DNA from: Kalaharituber pfeilii
Lineage: Eukaryota; Ascomycota; Pezizomycetes; Pezizales; Pezizaceae
Assembly (NCBI GenBank): GCA_015179045.1
Contig: WHUZ01000062.1
Coordinates: forward strand, 248,001 to 312,000
Direction of reading: 5' to 3'
Length of the DNA stretch: 64,000 bases
Shown here: positions 12,021 through 22,929 of the stretch, piece after piece
Numbering within the stretch: the first letter of the stretch is position 1
How the letters are laid out: each line of letters starts with the position of its first letter
Position numbers and translations under genes: made by a program
The notes under the pieces: model-generated
What the model was told of the DNA's origin: nothing
Databases searched by the model: none
What the model saw: the letters and a program-made list of their open reading frames with translations, nothing else

Positions 12021-14374
12021 CCCTGGAGCCCATCTCCGCCGCCCTCGGCATCACCTCGTTCGCCTTCACCCTCTTCGCGACCTGCGTCAAAGGCTTCCTC
12101 CTCCTCTCGTCCGCGCAGAACCTGCAAAAGGACGCCTCAACGCTGCGATGCATGCTCCACCTCGAGGAATACCGCCTTGTCCAGTGGGGCGAGAAGAGTG
12201 GGCTCCTCCGCTCGCCACACAGCGCTCCCAGTAGCCCTGTTGGGGGGGTCGCGGGAGAGCTCAATGAGCGCTTGAACCGCGGGCTGATCGAGGAGACGCT
12301 GCAGGAGCTGGCGACGCTGCTGACGGACGTCGATGCGCTGCGGAAGAAGTACGGGCTCGAGATCGCCGCGGAGAAGCCCAAGCACGCCGCCGGGGAGGAC
12401 CCGCCCCCGTACGGCGCACACGCCAGGGGCAACTCCTCCGGCGCCGCTCCCGGCGCCGACGGTGGCGGCGTCCTCGGCCAAGCCGTGTCGTCCAAGAAGC
12501 GCTCCATGATCCTCCTCTCCGCGCGCCTCATCGCGTCCGCGACGGACCTCCCGCGCAAGCTGTGGTGGGTGGTCGCCGACAAGGACGACTTTGAGCGCCT
12601 GGTCAAGCAGATCGGCTTCTTTGTGCAGCGGCTCGTCGACCTGCTGGACGACGCGCAGCAGGAGACGATGCGCAACGACATCCGCGTGCTGCTGCTGAAC
12701 GTGGTGGCGCTCAACGACCGCATCGACGAGCTGCGCGCGATCCAGAACACCGTGGAGGTGGTGGTCGGCAGGGACAGCGCGATCGCGAGCTCCGCGGCGG
12801 TCAAGTCGGTGCGGATGGAGCTGCTTGACGCGGGCGGCGGGGGGCGCGGCGGGCGCTGGGGGGCGGGCGGGGGCTGGGCTGCGCGCGCGCACGACGGCCA
12901 GCACCCGCACCCGCAGGCGCCGCCCCCGCCGTATCTGCAGCCTCCGCCGGGGCCCGCCAGCGCCGCAGTCCCCAGCTCGTCGCCGCCGCCGCCGCCGTAC
13001 GGCATGCACGGGTACGCCAGCAGCGCCCCGTCCCCCTCCCCCTCCCCCTCCCCCTCCCCGCTGCCCTCGCCGCTGCCCCCGCCCTCTCCGCGGCCCGCAT
13101 CCCGCTCCGCGTCCCGCTCCCCGCACCGCGACCTCGCGTACTGCCGCCGCCACCCCCTCCCCACCATCAACCCCACCCTCATCACCGCGCACTCAGGCGC
13201 GGGGCCCTTCCCCCCGCGCGAGACTGCGCTCTACGACGGCGCGCACCCCGTGTACATCGAGTGGAAGCTCATCGACAAGCGGCTGCGCGCCAAGATCCGG
13301 CCGCGGGTCGAGAGCCTCGCGCACCTGCTGCACGCGCCGAAGCACCCGTCGTTCCGCACGCTGCACTGCCGCGGCTTCTACGAGGACTTTGAAAAGTGCC
13401 GCTACGGGTTCGTGTTTGACCTGCCGGAGGGCGCGGATGCGGAGCGCGGGCGCTACCCGTTCAGCCTCGCGCAGTTGTTCCGGCTCAAGGGGGCCCCGCT
13501 GCCGAGCGCGACGCAGCGGGTGCGGCTGGCGCGGGAGCTCGCGGGGGCGATAGTGCAGCTGCACAGCGCGGGGTGGCTGCACAAGTCGCTCCGCTCCGAC
13601 AACATTCTGTTCTTTCCCATGCAGAGCAAGACCGCCGCCGCCGCCGCCACCTCCTCCGGCAGCGCGCAAAAGCTCGCAACAAAGCACGGCATCGCCCTCG
13701 AGTCGCCGTACCTCGTCGGCTTCGAGTACGCGCGCTTCGACGCCACGAGCGAGGTCAGCGAGCAGCCGTCGTCGAACCCGGAGCACGACATCTACCGGCA
13801 CCCGCTGGCCATCGGGGACTACTGCGAGAGCTTCAGCAGGGTGTTTGACATCTACTCGCTCGGGCTCGTGCTCGTCGAGATTGCCCTGTGGCGCCCGCTG
13901 CGCAAGATCGTGAGCAAGGTGGTACCGGAGCTAGCGCAGAGCGAAAAGAAGAGCGCGAAGGAGGGGGGAAATGGATCTAGCTTGGGCAGGACGAAGGCGA
14001 AGAAGGCGATGGCGATGGCGATGGCACTGGGCGGGGGTGGGAATAGCAAGGGCGCTGGCGGCGGAGACCCCCCGCACGTACCGCTGTCGCAGATCATGAA
14101 GATCCGCGACTTCCTGCTCGACCCGACCACGGAGGACAACGTGCCTGGAAATCTGGAGTTTTTTATGGGGGAGATATACAAGGACGTCGTGATGCGGTGT
14201 TTGCGTGGGGACTTTTCAAGCGAGGAAGCGGCGGGGGAGCAGGGCGTGGGAGATGATGAGGACGCGGAATGTGATGGAGACGTCGGACTGGATTTGTCGG
14301 AGGTGGAGGGCGCGAGGGTCACGGAGGGGTTTTTTGTGACGGTCGTGAGGGAGTTGGAGAGATGTGTGTTGTAA
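12021..14374 (+). CDS. HeLo-domain protein with C-terminal pseudokinase
   Basis: The N-terminal domain matches the HeLo/prion-inhibition family. It begins ALEPISAALGITSFAFTLFA, continues to the diagnostic LEEYRLVQWGE, and has further helices to about 12,790. HeLo domains of HET-S type form membrane-targeting helical bundles that kill cells when activated. A low-complexity Pro/Ser/Gly linker spans about 12,820-13,190. A protein-kinase-like fold follows (13,230-14,370): the HRD/catalytic loop reads LHKSLRSDN, with HRD Asp and catalytic Lys replaced, and the DFG site reads VGFE. The later FDIYSLGLVLVEIAL is conserved. I predict a pseudokinase, giving an architecture analogous to animal and plant MLKL. 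The domain opens with CTG-GAG where relatives have ATG-GAG, and no ATG lies just upstream, so an unseen 5' exon or a lost start is likely. The stop is at 14,372. The gene is much more GC-rich than its surroundings. Confidence 0.8.
13029..13084 (+). repeat. CCTCCC-type hexamer repeat in linker
   Basis: A run of tcccc/ccctcc units encodes alternating Ser-Pro in the linker between the HeLo and pseudokinase domains. It is likely length-variable. Confidence 0.7.
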
Positions 14375-16549
14375 GTTCAGTAGGCTGGGTTGGGGGGTGG
14401 GTTGAGAAACCTGGAGTATATATATTTATGTGTATACGATTTTTTAGTTTTTTTAGTTTGTTTGGTTGATACTTGACATAAAAGCACTTGAACTTTTTTT
14501 TTTTATACGACAATCGTGTACATCGCGGCATAACATATACTTTTCACTGACTGTAACATGTAGAAGCTTTTTTACATCTTTGAGTTCTAATAATAAACCT
14601 ATTGAACTTCCTTCTGCTTTTCCTACCCCCCCCCAACCCCGCCAACCAACATAGATATACACATCTGAATCCAACCTATGTAGACGTCTCTTTACATCAT
14701 CATTCATTTCCCAAGAAACTGCTCCTGGGAGTATATACCTCCGACTCCTTCCGTTCACACCCCGTGCATTACAGGTTGGTCACTCTGTTCCGGTTTGTAC
14801 TTGCATGGATTTGGTTGGGGGAGGCGGGATAGCACGAGCGAGATCGGGAGAGGAGACAGGGGTGAGGAGGGGTATACATGCTATGTAGAGAAATGTAGAA
14901 CGTATACTCACGCGAGACCCCTTTGGAAGTGTACTCAATGGACCGTTTGAATGCAAAAAATATACGTTGGTTCGTTGGTTGGTTGGAGGGGGGGGGGGGG
15001 GGGGGGGGTTTAATGTGACAGTAGACATATGCACAGGAGCTGCTTTGAGGGAATCAATCACGTATTAAAGCAAGTCTTGTGGATATATTTTTTTTTTAAA
15101 AAAATAAAAAAAGGAAAGGAAATAGTTCACAGCAAGGAACGTATATACAGCGTCTCAAGGTTTTAGTCCAGCACAGTTTAGGTTTAAATTTCCTATGTCC
15201 TTGAATCGTATGGTATATAGTGGGCCATGAGATTTCTACACATTGATATATGCGTAACAGCATGTTTGCTGGTACTTTTAAGTTACCTTCTGAACGGTAG
15301 GTGGGTACGACACGGTACCGGTATACAGACTATGATCAGTTCTGGCTGGCATGGCTGTCTGTGGTCGGTAGTATTTAGGGTTCTGTGAAGAGGTTTTCTT
15401 ATGGTAGTGGGTATTGATATCGATGTTTCAATTGGTCTTTTTCGCCGTATTCAAGGCAGGGATTGGAATTTGTATTATATGAACGCACGTTTTGGGCACC
15501 GAAGATGGGCTCGAGAAAAGGAAGCGAGAGGAGCTGTGCTGGCGTTTGAGGAAACGTGAGCTGCGGGGTTGTCACGTGTATCTATTGTATGTTTGCGGGT
15601 TTGTGGAACTTTATTATGGCGTTGGAAAAGTTACTGAATAGAGACAAAGTCGGTGCCAAATTGGGTAACCAGGGAAAGGAAACGAAAGGTTATGTATCTC
15701 TTTTGGGTCGGTCACACCACATGCAGCCAACCCCCCCCAGCATCATTTTTTTAGTATTATCACAAAAAAATCACCAAAGAATCTTATAGAATCTGAACTC
15801 GAGCATCTTTTGGTTAAGCTATTGTGTTTTTCGCAAGGCAGCTGCGACCCCAAGAGGATATGTCTTTGCGCAATGGGTCAAATTGTTCCGTGGTTATGGT
15901 TTGAGGTTGGAGGACAGAGATTAGAATGGTGGAAAAGGTGAAATGTTATGGTGCTATATTGTCGGTGCTTGATTATGATGGATATCAAACTGGGAACAGG
16001 CTTGAACCTAGAGTATAGTTACAACAGGCTCATGCCACCCAGCAAAAGAAGAGACAAGAACTAAATAATATTTAAAAAGAGCAGAGGTGCATTAGTGGGT
16101 ACGTTAACTTGAAATGGGTGGCTAGAATATATGCGTTGTGCACCAAAGGGCATTGTCTCTACACTTATTACCTCCGTAGTAGGGTTCGATTTATCCCATA
16201 CCCAATGTTCTCCATCGCAACCACTCAACGCCCAACACCTGATCCAGCACCCTGAACTAATTCCAGCTTGCTATACACAAGTGTCAACAAGCAAAAAAAA
16301 AATCCAACTCTTCATCTATCTATTTCCCACCACACTGGTAGGGAACATATAATTTATTTCTGCCTTTTCAAAACGCAATATTGATCCCATTCGATCATGC
16401 GCAGAAGCAAAACGATTGAAGAAGGGGACCCGCTGGCGGAGCTGATGAGATGGATGGAACGCGAAGGATGGGACAGGCTGCTAATTTCTTCATGTTGATA
16501 ATTTTTCTTTTTCCCCCTTCCTATTTACTTGGCCTCACTTATTCCCTAT
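14375..16549. other. intergenic, with a 21-base G homopolymer
   Basis: The T-rich 3' flank of the HeLo gene is followed by AT-rich spacer. An unbroken run of 21 G lies at 14,988-15,008. Short T and A runs lie near 15,090. No supported gene or RNA. Confidence 0.5.
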
Positions 16550-16608
16550 CGCCATGGCCCCCAGGGCCGCACGTGATGGATGATATTAAAAAAAAAAAAA
16601 AAAAAAAA
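16550..16608 (+). mobile_element. A-tailed hairpin element, family 1 (minimal)
   Basis: Starts TCGCCATGGCCC, carries GGATGATATT, and ends in about 20 A. The outer stem is ATCGC/GTGAT (one wobble). I found no flanking target duplication, so it may be old or rearranged. Confidence 0.55.
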
Positions 16609-16644
16609 GATTGCCTACTTTAGTTCTGGACCCGCATGTATTAG

Positions 16645-16796
16645 AGTACAATAGAGAGTACAATTGCTAGCTACTCTGTAACTTTAACGTTGACTAGTAA
16701 TCCCGCTCCTGGTGGGAAAAGCACAGGGGATAAAAAGGAAGGAAATATGGGAACAATCACTTTAGTTAGCAAAAGCTTCAGGCATGGGTATATACC
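16645..16796 (+). repeat. dispersed repeat, copy 1
   Basis: About 150 bp closely matching 39,060-39,218. Shared landmarks are ATTGCTAGCTACTCTGTAAC, GGTGGGAAAAGCACAGGGG and GCAAAAGCTTCAGGCATGGG. There are no TIRs, A-tail or coding sequence. Family unknown. Confidence 0.75.
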
Positions 16797-17252
16797 CACT
16801 TGTCATTGACTGATCATCATGAGAAATCTCTGGCATGACGTACCCACTTTCCGCCCCGCCTTTCCGGCCCACCCCCGCAAACTTCGGGAACTTTGTTCCC
16901 GATGTCCCGCGGGATAATTTCTCCGTAAAGACAGCTTGGCTAAATCTAGGCAAGGATATGATAGTCTAGGCAGAGACCGTCAATGGCTGACAAACGCAGA
17001 ACGTCAAGGCTTTCCGCAGCGCATTTCCAAGGTATTTTACGACAATATTTCTCTTTTAAAGTCATTGTGCATGCTGTTGAGAACTAATCACAGGGTGGTG
17101 CACAGTTTTTGCCAGAGAGTTGGAAGACAGGCACGGAAAGTAAATAATCCCAAAGGTTACTTTGTCGCAAAGGGTCTCAGCCTAGGAAACTCGGTAGACT
17201 TTCTACCTGCTCGCAGTTTGACCCCCCTCGACGCCGAATACGTTCATCACTC

Positions 17253-17936
17253 AATGGGTGCCTTCCGCTAAGGATTTATGTGAAATTCAAACCAAATTTT
17301 ACCAGGGTACATTTCCACTGCAAGCAGGGGGTAGTTTCTCTAAGCACTTGGACGTGAGTAAATAATAAATCAAGAAAACTTTTTGTTTATGCAGACATTT
17401 ACACCTTAAATGCAGAAATTATGAGCCAGTGAACAAGCTGTCAATCTCACCACAAAAGACAACAGAAGCTCTCAAGCACCAAGAGAGAGCACTAGATCTT
17501 AAGAAACAGCAGTCAAGTTCTGCTGGCAAGCACTAGGTAGCAGTCAGGTATTAATGTATCTGAAAAGTGAAAGAGTAGAGGAGGCTGAACTGTCGGAGTG
17601 AAAATTTCTCGCTAGAGCATAAGAATGCATTACTGGATATTACATATGCAAGCAGGAATAGGTGCGAATGATGCAAATGTGAATTTAAATATCCTCTATA
17701 TGGTATAGTTATTGTAGACTATGCTACTTCAGCAGTAGTGCACTCTAACTAACTGCTTTTGAAATTTATTGTTTATTGTTTATTCAAGTGAGTACTTTGC
17801 AAAGTGGGGGGGGACCCCTCTTTCAAAAAATTGTTTCGAACGCTCTACCAAACAATAAAACAGGGATACGGACCCCGGTTTTATTTCAAAGCAGGGGTTT
17901 GAATTTCACATAAATCCTTAGCGGAAGGCACCCATT
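17253..17936. mobile_element. TIR element with 41-bp inverted termini
   Basis: Left end 17,253-17,293 (AATGGGTGCCTTCCGCTAAG...) is perfectly inverted at 17,896-17,936. The 684-bp interval has no transposase-like frame. No matching target duplication could be read beside the ends. It looks like a MITE or non-autonomous DNA element. The frame ending at 17,271 runs into the left end and is probably not a gene. Confidence 0.75.
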
Positions 17937-19329
17937 AATTCTCTTCCCTATCTATATGCAGTTTTGAATTTTTTCCGACTTTTGTTACGTCAGTGATTGG
18001 CGTTGAAATTTAGGATCAAAATGTGCCGACTAAAAGCAGTCCGCAACCATACAAGCCACTGTACAAGCTCCATTTAGAGTTGGGCTAAAGGAGCACCGGA
18101 GTTACTAGTGCTGCTTTTATGGTACAGTGCATAATACTAGCATGTGGCCACCTCGCGACCGCGAGGTTGGGTGCGAGGCTAGCGAGGGTAGCGGTAGTGG
18201 ATAAGGGACCGTTGTCGCCCCATAAAGTCGGCATCAAGTAACTGTACACTCTTTACCAGTTCCATGACTGTACAATCTCGTTTCTCTGCATTTATTCATA
18301 TCAGTATATCCTCAATGTTATTTATAATATCACGAAATCCCACTCCTGCATCCAGGGAGTTCTAGCACCAAATGTAGCTTCAGAAGGTTAATTTTATATT
18401 TTTTTGTAGAGTATAATGCTAATAATTGTAGAACTTATGGATAGCAAAACCCTCGTTACAGCCCATAAACTCTACCTAAAATTCCGATTAATATCTACCT
18501 GCAATGATATTGCTCAGATGTCTAGCATATTTGTACTCAGATTCCTTATCCGCCCTCCAGACCCACCTATAAATGCTATGCAAGTGAGGATAAGGTGATT
18601 AAGAAGTTACGAAGGATATAATTAATACAGCTGGAATGATGGCAAGGGTATATAAGAGAGTGGAAGAATTGAAGGCTGAGGGTGATAATAAAGAGTATAA
18701 CAACGTGACCCACGAGAGGGTAATACGATGCGCAGCGGAAGAATAAGGATAGCGGGGCAAGCGCTATAGAGGAAAGATAATGGTGCAAACGGAGGCAGCA
18801 ATGGAGTGGAGGCACGGAGGAAGGCAACGAGGAGAGGAGTTGAGCGACTCTATGGTATTAAGTGGGTGCGGGTTTCCGCAGACTATATACACAGAAAGCG
18901 AGACGACTATACCCAAATGGTAGCCGTAGATATAGGCAACAAACTTGTACAGTTTCGTAAAGAAAAGACGAAGTAACACAAGCTGTATGCGAGTTCGAAA
19001 CAAATCCCAGCTGAATGTGATATCTGAAGTAATTCCGTAAATAAATGAAAGAATTACAATATACGAGATAACCATAGCAACCATCCATGTAAACGACATG
19101 TGAAACGAAGATAAGAAAGAATTAAGCCAATAAAACATTAACAGAACGTGTATGTCGTGATAATAGAAGGCGGGATCAGACTGTCCGTTTTGACAGAGTA
19201 GACATAGCTATCACTATCTATAGAGTGCTTGCGATTTATTAACCAGTAAAGGGTGGGGAATGGAACCAGAGTCAGTAGGTACTGTAGTCACCGATGATTG
19301 TAACCTTTGGCAGGTGCTCCTTTATCATC
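17937..19329. other. intergenic, repeat fragments
   Basis: AT-rich. A segment near 18,068-18,125 (CATTTAGAGTTGGGCTAAAG...) resembles 31,930-31,985, so it is part of a dispersed repeat. Hydrophobic frames on the minus strand at 18,576-19,138 look like by-products of AT-rich sequence. No gene is supported. Confidence 0.4.
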
Positions 19330-20370
19330 CCGCCATGCCATACCAGTCCTGCACATTCTCATTTTGCCCCACTTTGCACTATCGAGAGTAATCTGTCATA
19401 CCTGTAAAATTGTAAATTGAGCCCATTTTGGTATATCTCACACCACCAAGTAGGTCTTGTTGTATCTGTCAAATTAGCCATACTTCCTCACTTTGCACCA
19501 TAGCAAGGGGCCAGCCATAACTGGATTGAGCCCATTTTACCATGTCTCACGTTGCTAGGTAGGTCCTGCCATACCTGTCAAATTCAGCTCGTTCTGCTGC
19601 TCTCACGCTATGGAAAGAGTCCTATGATAGTTGTCAACTTGAGCTCATTCGGCCATATCTCGCGCCATTGAGAGGAAGCTGTCATACCTGTTAAATTGAG
19701 CTCATCCTGCCTCATTTTTGCCTGTAGAGTTCATACCCGTCAACTTGACCACATTCTTCCTCATCTCGCGCCATTGAGGGAGACTGTTACACCTATTAAA
19801 TTCAGCCCATTCTACTGCATCTTGCACTATTGAGGAGCTGTCATGTCTGTCAAATTCAGCTCATTTTGCTGCATCTCGCAGGGTGAAATGGACCAGCCAT
19901 ACCTGTCAAATTTGACTCTCGTTCTGCTGCATCTCATATCATCGAATACCAGTCAAATTGTACTCTCATACCTGTCAAATTCAGTTCACTCTGTTACTCT
20001 CGTGCTGTGGAAAGGTGCTGCTGTACCTGTCAAATTGAACTCGTTCTGCTTCATCTTGCACTGGTGAGAGAGATGTGCCATACCTATGAAATCTGGCTTA
20101 TTCTTCTATATCTCGTGCCGTAGAAGAGTCTTGTCATGCCTGTCAAATTCGGCTCTCATTCTGCTGCATCCTGTGCCCAGCTCATTCTGCTGCTATCACG
20201 CAATTAAAAGAGATCTGGCATGGCATACCTGTCAAATTCGAGTCATTCGGCTGTATCTCACGCCGTCGATGTAGAGCTGTCATATATCAAATTGAGCTTA
20301 TACTGCCTCATTCCGCGCCATAGAAAGGGACCTATAATACCAGTAAATTGGGCCCAAGACCGCTGCTGTT
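19330..20370. repeat. degenerate satellite, about 55-65 bp unit
   Basis: About 16-18 diverged tandem units. Each carries a block like CATACCTGTCAAATTNAGCT, then CATTCTGCTGCATCTCGC, then a GCCATTGAGAG-type segment. Units differ in length and sequence, so the array is old. No coding potential is evident. Confidence 0.85.
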
Positions 20371-20469
20371 TGAAGTTCTAGATATACGGGAGATTCTACC
20401 CATTTAAATACTCAAACAATCTAGTAAAAGCTGGCATCAATTCACCTGGATAGCTGTGGAGTGATTCGT

Positions 20470-20605
20470 TTAATTGGCTTGAACCTGCCTGAATGGCCTG
20501 GTTGACCTGAACCGGCCTGATTGGCCTGGACCGGCCTGGTTGGCCTGCTTCATGTGGATTAAACCGGTCCAAGCCGGTCCAGGCTGGTCCAGGCGGTTTC
20601 AGCCC
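20470..20605. repeat. GGCCTGG/CCGGTCC-rich array, copy 1
   Basis: Short irregular repeats of GGCCTGG, ACCGGCCTG and CCGGTCCAGG on both strands. The same sequence style recurs at 48,400-48,590. Function unknown. Confidence 0.7.
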
Positions 20606-21902
20606 AATGCACATCACGGCCTGTTGGATTCATTGGATGCAATTAATATATAAAGGGGATTTTTTGAATGAAATATATATGCAATCAATATAAAGGAAAT
20701 TGTTTGAATAAGTTCAGGGGTATGTTGAGGTTCAGGAGAATGCGAACATTTCATTCGGTACGTTGATACGGCTTTGGTGGTTGTTGCCAAGGCATTTTCC
20801 GACGACATTTCTTTCAGTTCTTACTCCGTATAGTAGATGGCCAAGGTGTGTACGCCAAGAGGGATGTAACTCAGTACTATTATAGATAGTTATCCTGCGA
20901 TTCCAAGGAAAGTTCGATCGCGGTGTCAAGACTCCCGATGGAGCTAGTCGTTAGTTGCGCGGCAAAAGCGGGGTGCAACAAGATGGAGCTACATAAGGGA
21001 GCTGCAGCTGGACAAGACTTGGAAGTATGGTATGCGAGTTGCATTTACCCTTGGGTACCAGTTGCAATGTATGCAGATGCTAGTCAATGCAACTCTGTAA
21101 GCGAAGACTTGCAGATTCAGTAGCCCAAGGTACTCAATAGTGCTATTGCAACATTTCCGAAGAAAAATCAAATGACCATATCAAAATGAATGCTCTTGGT
21201 AAGATAAAGGGTACAAGATAAGCGTATGAGTATTCGGCCCCTATTAGTACCTAAGAAGGAAAGGTTCTCCAGTAATAGTTGAAAAGTGAGTTATTATGTA
21301 CATATATGGAGTAAAGGGAAATAGAAGGAAATAGATAAGCAAAAAAATAATTGCAATTCAAGGAAGGGAGAGCTCATATAAATAGATTCTTATTGGGAAG
21401 TACGATTGTCCTTAAGTAAGGGTAAGGGGCACTAGCAGATATAAAGAACTTCCCTCCGTAACTTTGACCAATAATGATAACATAGAAAACTGCTATTATC
21501 TAATGTCCTACCGACGCCCACTATACATTTCAGAATGTGCTCCCTCTATCAGCGATAGTTACAAAATTCAAACACGCATGCATAGCGACATGATATCCTT
21601 TGCTGGCCAGTGAAGCTGAAGCTGGCATTCTGGTCGCTTGCCTACGCACGAAATTAGCCACCTCCAGTTCGCTGTACTCACTGCTATGTTGGCGAAGCTC
21701 ATCCCCAGTCCCGAGGCGCCCCAGTACTGGAGTATAATGCAAGAATTTTCGAGCGACCAAACTATTCGATGCTGCGAGTGAATTGAAAATCTCAGTGAGA
21801 GACGGTCAGCTGAGAGGAAGGCCCATGCAACACCAGAGAATAAGGCTACTGAACAGATCGGGGAACAGGAATGGACACGCAGGCATCATCCTATCTTCCT
21901 GC

Positions 21903-21958
21903 CCTGTCATGGCGAACAGCTGCAAGGGGGTTACGTGAAATTAAAAAAAAAAAAAACT
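21903..21958 (+). mobile_element. A-tailed hairpin element, family 2 (minimal)
   Basis: Starts CCTGTCATGGCGAACAGCTG and ends in an A-run. An 11-bp duplication tatcttcctgc flanks it (21,892-21,902 and 21,959-21,969). The same insertion is present in duplication copy B at 33,035-33,096, so it predates the duplication. Confidence 0.85.
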
Positions 21959-22506
21959 TATCTTCCTGCACATTGCACTCGCGTCAATAAATAGAGCAAT
22001 TGTTATCACAGCTTGTCAAATAAATGCCGGTTTTTTGCAAGTCCATTCGCTGGTATCATTCAGCCGGTGAAGCGTTATGCATGGGTGTTGTAGAGTACAT
22101 CACTGCCGAATCTCAACCGTAAACTCTGTTGCTCTTCATCTTGATTCATTTTACAGCATGCTATTATTAGATGCATATTTGTCGATCAGCAAATGCAGTC
22201 AATGGTTTCTGATACGATAAAACTAGTGACATTGACTTTGCGTAAACAATTTCCCCGTACCACTCGCCCGCCTATGCCTCTTGGACTTTTTAATCTATCC
22301 CGGTTTGTCCTGACCTATCGTACGCAATTGTCCACCCTGCCATTGGACGTCGCGAAGTATATTTGACATTTTACAACCAATGATAATTGGGCTAGCGCCA
22401 CTTTAAAATTTTTCCATCTATCGAGGCTGAACATCCAGTTGGTGACTCTAGCGTGACTGAGTTTCTTCAACACGGGCGAATGTAATTATGATTCGTGAAA
22501 ATCCTG

Positions 22507-22511
<5 letters not shown>

Positions 22512-22544
<33 letters not shown>

Positions 22545-22579
22545 ATAACCCCGCTTGTAGCACGTGGCCATGGCAGGGT
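22512..22579 (-). mobile_element. A-tailed hairpin element, family 2 (minimal)
   Basis: The poly(T) end faces left and the element ends GGCCATGGCAGGGT on the plus strand. A 14-bp duplication aaaatcctgcaggt flanks it (22,498-22,511 and 22,580-22,593). Duplication copy B has an uninterrupted empty site at 33,769-33,784, so the insertion postdates the duplication. Confidence 0.9.
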
Positions 22580-22929
22580 AAAATCCTGCAGGTGGGAGCG
22601 GTAAGAAAAGGGTGGAAATCGGCAGCCTACAAATAAATAATGGCTCCCTGTAAATCTGAACAATGTCCAGGTCATAAATCGAAACCCTGCGATTAAAACG
22701 TCTGCGCACTACTAAGAAGCGTGCAACAACAATCTTTTGTTTTTTCTGGGACCCTTAGTGCCGAAGAGAGTCAGGGCCACATCACTAAGCGCAATTACTG
22801 CTACATATCCTAGTTTCTTCCGCCCTCAATCAGCAACCATAGGACATAAGGCCCAACAACCTAATCGCCAGCCAGGAGTCAAGCCAGCGAAAAAGTAGGT
22901 TCTTGTAAAAGATTTACTTATACCGCAAA

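Noticed and set aside
11758..13192. Long minus-strand open frames (up to 475 aa) opposite the HeLo gene
   Set aside because: They are GC-rich antisense shadows full of Ser/Arg/Gly; the plus strand carries recognisable HeLo and kinase motifs.
16936..17271. 111-aa plus-strand frame
   Set aside because: Its 3' end runs into the inverted repeat of the TIR element and it has no recognisable domain.
18576..19138. Hydrophobic minus-strand frame of 124 aa as a membrane protein
   Set aside because: AT-rich sequence produces such frames by chance; overlapping frames are also open and there is no motif or intron signal.
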